From: Parascedosporium putredinis
Taxonomy: Eukaryota > Ascomycota > Sordariomycetes > Microascales > Microascaceae
Reading direction: 5' to 3'
DNA: 64,000 nt
Assembly (NCBI GenBank): GCA_949357655.1
Contig: CASHTG010000012.1
Span: 1,736,001 to 1,800,000, forward strand
The notes below the pieces were generated by a model. It was not told where the DNA came from. It saw nothing but the letters and a program-made list of their open reading frames with translations, and did no database searches. A program made the position numbers and the translations under genes. Within the stretch, counting starts at the first letter, position 1. Every line of letters begins with the position of its first letter. Below, one piece after another: positions 47,716-58,872 of the stretch.

Positions 47716-49257
47716 CGGAAACTATGAATATCGTGTTGGCGCAAAAGGTCTCGCCTCCTACTTTCATTGTATTGCTTGTATATAGAATAAGCGCTCATTG
47801 AAGCAACTTTAGCGAACAAGAAGAGGACGATTGGCGCCTTGCTTTGAGGTGGACCATTCGTGGATTTCAGCTCTGTACATCTCTCCCTCATTCCTGGGCA
47901 TTGGGGGTAGAGCCAGCTTGAATGGACTTGAGACAGCACATAGACCAATGTTCGGTGTTGCTTGTCGTCTGAGCCTGGTCCTGCACTCTTAGGTACGGAA
48001 ACTAGATTAGACCTTAAGAGTTTAATGGGCCTGGCTTGGGCTTAACTTGAAAAACAAAACCACGTTGAGTAGCAAGGGTTTTATAGCGATGTGATTGCTA
48101 AAAGGGCTCAGAGAGCGTGGATGTGAGGAAAATAATCGAGTTGGATAGATGGAAACAATCGTTATCCCCAGAAAGATTAACGAAACACAAGACACCGAAT
48201 AAACCTGATAATACGTACACATGAGCACACCTGTAAAAACCACCACTCCACCTTCGGATCCTCCCCGCCGTTCCTTAAACCTAACCCAAAGATAAGGATC
48301 CCAAGTGGAAATGCGCTAGAAACACACGCCCAGCAGAACAGCACGATTGAACAAAGAGAATGGATAACAGGAAGAAACCCCCAGATGCCGAGCTATCGCT
48401 ACCCACGCCATTTTCCTTACACCTTGGCTCGCGGGTACCCATGTTCCTACAGCCAAGGCGAAGTCGTATTGGAAAAAAGAAAAGAAAAGGAAAGGTAAGC
48501 AAAGATAAAGGACAACGAGCCTCACAGCGAGGCCGAGTGGTCAAGAGCAGGTCAATGAGCCTGTCCTGTAATACGTATCCCGCTCCGATCCGTCGTGACA
48601 GCCATGGGCTTCCTCAAGAGGTCGCCTCGCCCAGCTGGACGAACACGTATGCCGAGAAGCGCGGGTTGAGGGTATCCTTGAACACCGTCTGTCCTTAAAA
48701 ATAGAAGACAGGAAGACGGGGGAATCAGAGTAGAAACGAATGGGAAAAAGAAGCCGAGATATACAGACATCTCCGTCTATTCGAGGCTTTAAAATTAGAG
48801 GGTGCTCATCGATATGATGCCGAAAGCGTATAGCGCCCTGAGTACGCTGTTGTCGGTCTAAAAGCGAATAAAGAGGTGACACCGACCCACGTCATGGCTA
48901 CAAGGCCAGAGCAAAAACCGTTCGAAGACCTGGTGTAGGCGAGAGAGAGAGGAAACAGAGCGAAGGGAAATAAAGCGGGAAAAGGAGAAAGGAAAGGAAA
49001 ACTGGTTGGCAACACATTTGACCTTTCCGGTAAAGTGTCTCATTTTAAAAGCCGACGCGGGGAAGGGGCCTGGAAAGAAGAACGATGGGGACGATGGGGG
49101 AATAGTGTGAAATATGGGAAGCGTGCTGGTTTCTAACGCAGCACCTGTAAAAATGACAAACGCCAGGATGATGATGGTGTCCGTTCGCCGGCTGCAAGCC
49201 TGCGAAAGCCAGTGCGAAAGAACCGGGGCTTTTAAACAAACACTTTAGGAGCTCGCA
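47716..49257. other. Convergent 3' region
   Basis: No gene is seen. An A-box-like GGCCGAGTGG sequence near 48531-48540 has no matching tRNA fold (see rejected items). Confidence 0.45.
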
Positions 49258-52022
49258 TTACTCTGCTCCGATTTCGCCGGTGCCTTCCATGGCGGGATAA
49301 CCAGAGTTGAAGTCGAAGCCGTTATTCTCGCCGTCTTCGTGGAGGAAAGCATCGAAGTCGAAATCGTTGAGGACGTCGCTGCTGTGCATGGGATTGGTGA
49401 AGTCCATTCCTGGGAATACATCCTGCAAAAACTTGTTAGACCTTCGAAAACAGCCAAAAAATAAAGGGCTACACATACCATTCCTCCGCTGCTTTCCATG
49501 CTGAAAGACCCACCACCAGGGGTTGTGTCTGAATGCATCTGTTGCGGTTGCGCGGCCGGGGCGGGGGCAGAAGCCGCGGTCGGTTGGGGACCAGCGGGAC
49601 CAGAAGCAGCCGCCGCCGCGCCAGCATTGGCTCCGCCAGTCTGGCCGGCCTTGAATCCTGCCGAGGCGGTGCCAGGCGTCATCGGAGTTGCAGGCGTGGG
49701 TGGTTCCGCATCAGCGGCCGGTTCGCTTGTTGCGGCAGCGGCAGCAGCCGCGTTAAGGTTCGTGTTGGACTTCTTCTGTGCAGCAGCCTTAGATACGTTA
49801 GTCATGGGCATCATGATGTATACAGGTTAGTAGGGTTAGATCGAGCATGACGTACCTTGGACTTAGCATTCTTGGGCTCCTTCTTCTTTGGTGCAGGCTT
49901 GGTTGACTGAGAAGGAGTAGGAGGCTGGGGAGTGCCGCCCTGGGCGTTCTGTTGCGGCGACGATGTTTGGTTCCTATTGTTCGCATTGCTGGCGGCGGCG
50001 GCAGGACCAGACGGCGGGGGCATAGAGTTCCGCTGCTGAGGCGTGCCTTGCACTTGTTGACCTTGGGGACCACCTTGGGGCATCATCTGGTTGTTATTCG
50101 GACCACCCTGCCATTGAATTTGTGGGTTGCCTTGGTTGTTTCCGGGTGCTTGTTGTCCTCGACCAGCCATCATTTGGGGATTGACCGGGCCTGCAAACTG
50201 CTGGTTGGGATGGGAGCTAGGAGGGCGCATGCCAGCCATCTGCCCGTTGGGGACCATGGATCCGTTCATGTCTTTGAAGAAGTGAGGAGCCATCACAGGG
50301 TTGATCTCACCGCCCATAAAGTTCATGGCATTCGGCGAACCCCGAGACTGGGCGCTGCCATCGGGATGGGGGAACCCATGTTGGTGCTGTTCATCTGGGG
50401 TGTTCCGCGCTTCATTTGCTCCGCAGGGTTGGGCGAGGCACCAGAACGTGGGGCCTGAGGAGAGCCGTCGGGCATGATCTGGCCGTTGGGTCCAGGAGGG
50501 CCGGCGGGGCCGGGGGCACCGTTGGGGCCATCACGGGGTATACCACCCATGTTGTCCTGCTCCTGACGAGCCATCATCAATCGTTTCTTGTTCTGCTGCT
50601 CAAGCAACATGAGCTGAAGTTGATAATCTTGGAGAGCGTGATTGCTCCCGCCAGCGGCCTGAGGGCCGCCGGGCCCAGGCCTCATTCCGCCAGGCCCAGC
50701 TCCCATTTCGGGGTTATAGAACGCGCCAATGGCAGTTCCGTCTGGTCCCGTAGGCATCATCGGCGAGCCTTGGCCCTGTGGCATGCCGGCATTGCCCATC
50801 ACCTTGTTGGGCATCTGCTGGCTCTGCTGATGTTGAAGATTGGCAGAATAGGTAGCGATGGACTTGGCCTGAACGGCGGGGCTCTGCTGCGAAAATTGCT
50901 GCAGTTGCTGAGCGCTTAGCTGGGCAGGATTGATTCCGTTACTGATGAGGAGTTGATGAGCATGCTGAAGATTCGGGGCTCCAGCTTGTTGTCCGGGGAT
51001 GCCCTGCACTTGCCGCATGCCAGGCTGGTTAGGGTTGAAGGCCGCCTCGCCGAGCCGAGGTCGCTTGGAAGGTGACGGCGCGTTATCAGCAGCATTGGGG
51101 GAGCCTGCTCGTTGGCGGTTGCCGTCCATGTCCGAGGGGTCTCGCTGCATCTGATTCTGCTTTGCTTGGTGAAGCATGGCTTGGGGACTAGTGCATATCG
51201 TCAGAATGGTCCAAGGAATCAACGCCCGGTGCCCATATTCCACTTACTGGTTATTAGCCATGGCCGTTCGGACTAGACCTTGTTTTCCGGCCATAGCCAT
51301 TCCACCGCCGTTCTGCATGCGCATCATCTGGGCTTGATATTGTTGTTGTGTCATATCGGGTCGCATTTGCCGCAGCATTTCCTGCTGCTGGCTCTGGCGA
51401 AGTCGATTTTGAGTCTAATGTATGCTTGATTAGAAATGCCCCCAAGAAGAAAAAAGCGACGCGGGGCTTAACCCATTGAAAGACATTCGCATTCAAACAT
51501 GGGCCAGGGAAGAGATGCTTACCTGGGTGTGGTTAACATATTGGTGGACGACGCCATTACCGGGTTTCCTCTGTGCGCTGTACATTTCCCAAAAGAGACA
51601 GAACCATTCATGAAGAAACGACGTGCCATCAGATGACCTCGGAAGCTTTGGCGGGGAAGGTCATCGGGGAGTTTACCATCCATCTCGTCCTTGCTGTCGG
51701 TATCCATAGCATCACCGCCGACGCCGTTACCAAGGACGTTTCCGTTTTCATCTCGTCGGCGATTGGCGCCATTCTGGACAACGTTGACTTGATTGTCACC
51801 CTGTAACAGGGTTCGGGCGCAATCGTGCATTCCAAAGCGGATAAAGTACTCATAGATGTAGGTGTTGAGAAGGGTCCTCTGGTTCTCGTTGATAGGCGCG
51901 TGTTGTCTCGGACCGCCCTGCTGCGCGGCGGCCACATTATTCATCATGGTCATTGGCGCGGCGCCAACCGGTCCACCCATGCCACCAAGATTGGCCATGT
52001 TTACGTTGGTTGTGGGATTCAT
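49258..52022 (-). CDS. SOM1: LisH-domain transcriptional regulator, SOM1/Flo8 type, two frame breaks
   Basis: Nuclear regulator related to Magnaporthe SOM1 and yeast Flo8, which act downstream of cAMP/PKA in morphogenesis. Exons 52022-51523, 51414-51248, 51187-49856, 49787-49479 and 49422-49258 give about 824 residues. The LisH motif is in LLNTYIYEYFIRFGMHDCA, followed by RRRDENGNVLGNG and DGTSFLHEWFCLFWEMYSAQ. The centre is rich in Gln, Pro, Gly and Asn, with a likely nuclear signal SPSKRPRLGE and KKKEPKNAKSK. The acidic C-terminal end (DVFPGMDFTNPMHSSDVL, then FDFDAFLHEDG) resembles an activation domain. The frame breaks at GGGG 51653-51656 (exon 1) and GGG 50350-50352 (exon 3), each short by one. 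The lengths of all five exons are consistent in phase after those corrections. Naming rests on overall layout. Confidence 0.9.
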
Positions 52023-54174
52023 GACGGCGAAAGTAAGGTCGGTGGTTGAGGGTTGGGAGTGGAGGGAATGGGCTAGCTCGGTCGCGTATCAAGTACGCGA
52101 AGTGCTGCCTCGGGAGAAGGACGTGTGGCGCCAAAGATGATGCTGGCTGATATCGAAAGTGATCGCGAAGATCGCGATAGACTAGATGATGGATGTGCGT
52201 TCGAGTAGGCTAAAGACTCGATAAAAAAGCTTGCCGAGGAGGCGTCTTTCGCGACCGTCTTCACGAAAGGAGAAGACGTGTGCGCGAGGACGACGATGGC
52301 GCTGGAAAGTCCTATCTCCGGCGGGAAAGAGAGCTCGCGTTTATAGTTAGGAACCCGAAGCTTGCAAGCAAAAGTCGGGACGGTCAGGTCGTGGTTCGAC
52401 GATAGTCGTAGGGTACACGGCGACGGAAACATCAATGGTGAGGGTACAGATCAACGATCATGGCACATTGCATGAAATTACCAAGGGGATGAGATAGTCG
52501 GGAGGATGTAGTTTTAAAAAAATGACAAGGAGCGGATGGGGTCGGTTTGACAACTCGAGATGTTGATGGACGGGTGCGGTTTAGTATCCTGCGACTCGGT
52601 CTGCCTCTAGGGCCGTTGGCGAGTGGAGGGTTGGCTGGATATTTTGAAGAACAGGGAAGGATGAAAGAGGAAAGGAAAGGGTGAGGGATCGGAAGAACGA
52701 AGGCGTGAGCGAGAGACGCCAAGCAACGTTTGGAAGGAAAAGGATGGGGCTGGCTTTTCCCAAAATTTTTCCCTTGTCTCGATGGCACCGGTTTGGCAGG
52801 CACTGCCCGAATTTTAGGGTCATAGACGCCTAAAGATGGGAGCAAGAGCCCTAAACAGCTGCGGGCGTTCTGTTGATCGCTCCTGAATTCCGGGCTTTCA
52901 ATCGGACCCCCAGGGCATGAAGTACAGGTTGGCAATGCACGCACTGTGTGGAAGTTGGTGGCAAGGGGGACAGGCAGAATGAGCAATCGCTCATGCGTAA
53001 TTTCAAGAATGACGATTGTATTGAGAACGGCACGCTTCCACGCGTAGATTCCATACCGCTGCCACATTTTCCAGGCGAAACAAAAACAAATTCACAGTTT
53101 ATACACTTTAAAAGCACTGGCTACTTCTCTTTCCAGCAGGGTTCAAGCTTTGGGTCACTGATTGCTGGACCCACTTGAGTCTCGACCAGACCAACGCCCT
53201 CAATATCTCCAAGACCTTGATACAAGTGTAATAATTAAGGATGCGCTTTACACCTTGGAATTCAAAGTCGTGGACAGAAAACTTTCTTGACTAAATCAGA
53301 TCAGCCATCATAAGGGATTTGAATTCATTGGATGGAATCTGAGAGGAGGAGAATGAGGGTCTCTTCCCTCTCCTTCTTCTCCTCTTCTTCCTCATTCTTT
53401 CTTATGCCTCGGAGCGATTGCACTTTTCCCGTAAAGTGTAAAGAACCTTGTACCAAGTCACCCTTGGGCTGTTGAAGTTTGTTGAATGGTAGAACGCTTG
53501 GGGCTCTTGATGAGTTAGCCTTCAAGAAAGTGCCCAAAGTATTTTCAACCTTGCATGCCACATTACGAGTTGCCCAATATCCCAATATTCCCAAGAAGAA
53601 GGATTGGAATATCATTGGCTCTACTATACTGCTTGGAGACTTGCGACTTGGAAGCGTCTAGCCTCTATCGAGATACAGGGAAGAAAAAAAAAAAAAAAAA
53701 AAAGCCCTCCCTCTTATCTTTGGAATACAAATACAGATGAGAGGAATGAGATCCACTTGGCAACTTCGCCCCCGAGGCCCGGCCCATGGCCTCAAAACTT
53801 TCGCGTCCCGGCTGCATAAACCTGACTCGATCGGCTTGCCTTGGAAGCCCCGTATGAATGTTTTTGATCAATGGCCAAACATATTGGGTGGTGACAGAGC
53901 GCGGGGGTGGGCTAGTTAGGGTCCACACTAGCTATTAGATCTGACCAACATGTACAACCAGCAGGTAGCTTTCTATCATAACGTAGTGCATGAGCGTGAG
54001 CGGGCATGCGCTTAGAGACATCCAACCGCATCTGCAAAAGAGGGCGTTGGCTAATAAGATGGGGTTCCGGAGTTTGTCACGGAGATGAGACGCTGGAGTG
54101 CATTCAGCGGGGTGACGAGGGCTATAGTCCTCGGTAGAATGTGGTGGGCAGCGCGTGGTAACAATCGTGCGAGA
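52023..54174. other. Gene-free interval
   Basis: Holds the SOM1 5' region, probably a long leader, and the BET3 3' end. A minus-strand frame at 52432-53067 is 211 codons but has no protein-like motifs. An A run lies at about 53685-53703. Confidence 0.45.
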
Positions 54175-54941
54175 CTAATCATCCTCTGGAGGCAGCTCGT
54201 CGTCGATATACCGAATCAGGGATACCCTCATCTCCGTGGTATCATTCCCACGCAAGGTATCGCTGATAAAATGAGCCTCAACTTGCATCTGGACCATTTC
54301 TAAAGCCCCCGTAGAACGCCACAGAATATGTTGGAATACCAAAGCTCATCCTGCGCCCGCCCGTCGTCGGGAAGCTCGACAAAGTCGGCCAGAGGGTTTT
54401 CTTCAAAAACCAACGAAAACTGCTTATTGTCGTTGGTCAGTTGGTAACTTGGGGGTGATGTTGAGAAAGATCTTGAATCCGACCTAGACGGTGGGTCAGC
54501 AACCAAACCCTGGCCAAACGGATGGCTAGAAGCCAGGTACATCACCAGTTCTTACCCTTGAAATCATGTCCGCCGTCTCTCTGAAATTTGAGCACCGTTT
54601 CATTGTGTTAGATCTCGCAAGATAATCCTCGATGAGGCGAAGGCCAATGTTATATCCCATCTTGTCGAGTTGCTTATTGACTTCAACATAATCCCCATCG
54701 AAATCCTTGCAAAGCTGTGCGACGACCGTGCCATAGGTCAGAATTACCAGCTCGGCGTTGACCTTGTCAACCCGAGTCCTAGAGTGAGGCCTTGGTTAGG
54801 TGCGGTCTCGCAGCTAGGAAAGCTAGGAAACTCACTTCCAAATCCTAAGGGTTCTAGTTAGTCGTGTGATGTGCAAGTGGTTTGTGGGGAGGTGCGGGCA
54901 ACATACTCTTCTCCTAAGCGGCTCGCCTTGCTGGACGACAT
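54175..54941 (-). CDS. BET3: TRAPP complex core subunit BET3, with a 9-base exon and three frame breaks
   Basis: Core subunit of the TRAPP tethering complexes that activate the Rab Ypt1 at the Golgi. Exons 54941-54907, 54844-54836, 54778-54556 and 54483-54175 give 192 residues, the normal size. The reading is MSSSKASRLGEEIWKTRVDK, then VNAELVILTYGTVVAQLCKD, GYNIGLRLIEDYLAR (acyl-binding region), FRETADMISRVGFKIFLNI, NPLADFVELP, ELWYSNIFCGVLRGALEM and the acidic end DDELPPEDD. Exon 2 is only 9 bases, needed to make E-I-W in phase between a GTATGT donor and a GTGAGT donor. In exon 4 three single bases are missing: GGGGG 54451-54455, the C at 54438 (should be CC) and CCCCC 54306-54310. BET3 is essential in yeast, which argues for sequence errors. 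Confidence 0.96.
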
Positions 54942-55345
54942 TGTAGATGCGGATGTTGGCAACCCTTTAAGATTGCGAAATCGTGAAGTCTAAGGCGGGT
55001 ATTCTGCCCCTCTCTAGCGGAAGCCGTGGGTGGGATCTGCTAGTCAGGAGGGTGGGACGGGAAATTCCTGGGGTCGGCATGGATCGGCGCCGATGTCACG
55101 TGAATTCATGCAGAGAACATTGAAGGGCGTTTGAAGGTGTGGCGCCGGAGAAGCTCCAGCCGCCGCCGTGAGGCAATCTAAATGTTTTTCCACGAGAGCA
55201 AGCATCCTAAGTGCTAGCCAAACGAGACCAACCCCACTAGTCGACCACGGAAATCTTGTCTCGCACGTCGTCCTCTCCCCCTTTTCTGCCCCATAGCCCT
55301 GGGCTCGATAGCAGACTCCCGAATTGTTGCCGTAAAGGAACCGGA
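54942..55345. promoter_or_regulatory. Divergent promoter, BET3 / U5-40K-like
   Basis: 404 bases separate the two start codons. No other gene fits here. Confidence 0.45.
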
Positions 55346-56622
55346 ATGATGTCTGGTGAAAAGCGCCAGGCTTCGGACGAGCCTGTGTCCACACAGCTCG
55401 TGAAGCGACCCAATCTGGGCTCGGATTCATCTGGAGCTCTTGCGCGCTTCAATGCATCGAACGAAAAGTCAGCCCTTGTCCAGAGCGTGAGTAAATCACC
55501 CTAAAACTCCGCGGCTAGCTTGTCTAATCTCTTTCCTCCGCTTTTAGGCCCCCGAACGAGTGGCTTGGCGGCGCCGGTAATGCAACTGAGTGGTCATACG
55601 GGAGAGATATTCACGGCGCGATTTGACCCGACTGGCAATCTCATCGCCTCAGGATCCATGGATAGGAGCATCAGTATGGATAAATCTGTATCTGGCCGGA
55701 GGCCTACGAACTATGACAATGCTAATATCTGTAATGACAGTGCTCTGGAGAACCTATGGCGATTGTGAAAACTATGGCTTGCTGAACGGACACCGCGGCG
55801 CAATCCTCGACCTTCAGTGGTCCCGCGATTCTACCATCCTTTTCTCGGCCTCGGCAGACATGCATTTGGCTAGCTGGGATCTCGAGGCTGGAACGAGGAT
55901 ACGAAGATATGTCGGCCACGAGGAGGTGGTCAACACGTTGGATGTCAGCAAACGAGGAGAGGATTTACTTGTGAGCGGCAGCGACGACAGCACCATTGGA
56001 ATATGGGATCCGAGGACGAAGAATGCTGTGGATTACATCCAGACAGACTTTCCCATCACGGCGATTGCCCTCTCGGAGGCAGGCAACGAAGTCTACACGG
56101 GTAGTATCGATAACGACGTCAAAGTTTGGGATCTCCGAAAGATGACACCCATCTACAACTTGGTTGGCCACCAGGATACAATAACATCGCTGCGCGTATC
56201 GCCCGACTCCCAATCCCTCCTTTCATTTTCCATGGACTCCACTGCGCGGACCTGGGATATCCGACCGTTTGCGCCGACGGAACGGATGATTCGAGTTTTC
56301 GACGGCGCATCTACTGGGCTGGAGAAAAACCTCATTGGGGCTAGCTGGGATGCCTCCGGGAAACGATTGGCAGCTGGCTCCGGCGACGGCTCTGTGTTAG
56401 TCTGGTCCAATGACGACGGTCGGTTGTTATACAAACTCCCCGGTCATAAGGGGACCGTTAACTGTGCCGAGTTCTCTCCTGGAAAGGAACCAATCCGTAA
56501 GTTGCTCACGATATAGGCGGCCACATCTGATGGCATGATCCACCAACAATCACTGACCCCGATTACCTCTAGTCCTCTCCGCATCGAGCGATCGAACACT
56601 GCTACTCGGCGAGCTAAGGTGA
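55346..56622 (+). CDS. WD40 splicing protein, U5 snRNP 40 kDa type, one frame break
   Basis: Seven-bladed WD40 protein orthologous to human SNRNP40 and fission yeast Cwf17, a partner of Prp8 in the U5 snRNP. Exons 55346-55486, 55548-55673, 55741-56496 and 56573-56622 give 357 residues, the expected length. The N-terminal tail reads MMSGEKRQASDEP with QLVKRPNL. The first blade is VMQLSGHTGEIFTARFDPTG. Other landmarks are GSMDRSIMLWRTYGDCENYG across intron 2, LNGHRGAILDLQWS, YVGHEEVVNTLDVS, GSDDSTIGIWDPR, GSIDNDVKVWDLRKM, LVGHQDTITSLRVSPD and the end SASSDRTLLLGELR. The frame breaks at CCCCC 55549-55553; one more C gives APRTSGLAAPVMQ. Of the two adjacent start codons, 55346 is taken. Confidence 0.95.
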
Positions 56623-58872
56623 AATGCCCTCGAATGATGTGGCACCCCCAGGACCGGGCTATCGCGCGTAACCTCGAGGGGATACAGCGGTGACTCGATA
56701 TTCCGAACCTTGCAACCTCGCTTTAGAGGCCTTCTCAACCGCCAACTTCCCCTAGAAAACAGTTCGATCCAGTCCAAACCCCCGGTCTCTCTTCAACCTG
56801 CCATCACAACGTCACTTAGAGTGCGTGTCCAACGCTCCGCCTCAATGATCAACCATGCAATTCTTGCCGGGGAGTGTGCTCGTGGACGAGACGGCTATTC
56901 TATCTTCTAAGGTCCATGGGTGGCGACTACCGAGCCAAGATGGTATGAGGCGATTATGCATGAGGGTAAGAGGTGATCTCGAATCGACCAAGACAAAGAG
57001 AGGGAATACGAAGGTTTTACTGGAGAGAGTCGGTTGCAGTTGCACGCAATCTAAGATAGGCTCAACCGGATGCACTTGCAAGTAAGGTGCAGGTGCTTTC
57101 CGCGGCAAGAACCATGTCTGCAAAGCTTAATAGAATAGTTTACTTGCAGGCGATGAATTTAGATGTCGGCTAAGTGGACAGTTTCAAGAATAGGTCGGCT
57201 AGAATTGACCTTTTTTGAACAAGACGCAAGAGTTTAAACGGGCTGTCCAATGTGGTGAAGGAGAGGAGAGTGCAGTGGGCAGATCACATTTCTACAGGCC
57301 GCATTCGGAACTCTGACGCAAGGGCAGGGCGTATGGCGAGTTTCCCTCAGTATCGGAGAGTACCTCGTCGTGTATATTCCCTTCTTTCCTTTTTTGCTCT
57401 TTTTCCCTCCCCTTTTGAATCTGGCGGCCAAAACCGTCGGACGGAGTTCGTCCCTGACAGTTCAATGCTACCAAAGATCCAGAGATGGTATCAAGATGTG
57501 CCCAAAGCGTGGGCCAGAGCACGTCCGTGGGTTAAAAGCAACATCGCCTATTTTGCACTCGGCTGGCTGTTTCAATTGGACGTGGGCCGGCGCAAGAGAA
57601 AAGAAAAAGGAAAAAAAGAAAGTGTGCGACCTTGTATAATTAGACGGCGCTGTCAAAGGTTGATTGTCGTCCACCCAAACGGAGCAGCGCTTCAATGAAA
57701 GTTGCCCCTCGCCATCACAATTCCGAAACACTTGTGGCCCCGGCCCCTGACTTCCTGTCCACCCTGTCGCACTCCGACCCTCCCCTTCCTTCATGCGGCC
57801 AGCGTCGAGGCGGGCGAATCCCGTCTCCCGTTGGCCATCTTTCTCTTTCTGCGACACTTGGTTCACCCTGTCTAGTTTGGCTAGCGATCGGGGCGTGTTC
57901 CTGAGTGTCCCCACCACCCAAGATACAACGTCGTCATGGTGCAAACGACGCGGGATTCAGAGGCTGCAACTGCAATAAGACTCCAAAGGGGAGGAACTTC
58001 CGAATCCGCTAATACCAGAAAGAAAAAAAAAGAAAGAAGAAAAAACCCTCGCTGAGACGTATCAATTGTATGGCAGGAGTTGAGAGTGGCACTGCACGTT
58101 AGGGGCTCTTTCGTCTTGTTCTTTGTGTCCGAGGCCGCCGAGTGGGCTTGTTCGCTGACCTCTGATCTGTCCCACGAGCTCATCTTCGGCTCTGATCATA
58201 GATCTTCGCCCTAAACTCTTTCTTTAGCCATTGTGATTTTGCCATTTTTGCCTTCCTTCTCTCTTTTTTTCTTTCTCCCTTTCCCTCTCTCTGTCCTTTT
58301 CTTCCTTTTTCTTTTCCCCTCATTAAACCTGTTGAAAGCTACCAGGCCAACTGCCCCTCGTCGAGGAATTGGGGCACCTGTGTTAGTCGGTCCCGGCCAC
58401 GCTCTTCGTGCTCTGCCTCGCCCTTTCTTCGAATCTGTGTTCAAGTACAAACTCCATCCCAATCCTGGGTATCAATCGAACGAACATTGCCGAATGTTCG
58501 ATCTGTCGGCGCGTTTACATCCATCACCCTAAAAAGGTGGTTCTGCCCTTTCGAACAGGAGTTTTCGGAGCGATCTCGACTCTTCAAAGCGATCTCGACT
58601 CTTCAAAGCGATCTCGACGCTGCGGGCGCCACCGCGCGCGAATTCTCACCAATTCAAACATAATATTAAACCAAAATCAAGAGTCAGCATACTAGGGGAG
58701 TGGAGAGAATCGTCTAGGGATGAAGCCGCAAACTCGACCCGGCCATTCATAACACCCACCGTACAAGAAAGTACGGCCACTAGTTAAGAGGTCCAATAGT
58801 CCCAAGACCTCGCCTCGGCCTTTATCACAGGCATATACCCTTTCACACCCGTCCGCGGGCGTCTTTATCAAG
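56623..58872. other. Gene-free interval
   Basis: No supportable gene. A strongly pyrimidine-rich tract at about 58238-58325 and a tandem repeat at 58570-58618 lie in the likely leader of the downstream membrane-protein gene. Confidence 0.45.
58570..58618 (+). repeat. 19-base tandem repeat, 2.6 copies
   Basis: Unit GCGATCTCGACTCTTCAAA is repeated twice exactly and followed by a partial third copy (GCGATCTCGAC). It lies about 250 bases before the next start codon. Confidence 0.85.

Noticed and set aside
48521..48600. tRNA-like A box (GGCCGAGTGG) with a nearby short stem
   Set aside because: No B box, no T arm and no acceptor-stem pairing; the anticodon-like loop has eight bases. At best a relic.
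52432..53067. 211-codon minus-strand frame upstream of SOM1
   Set aside because: Pro/Ser/Arg-rich random-looking product in a leader region with no recognised motif.
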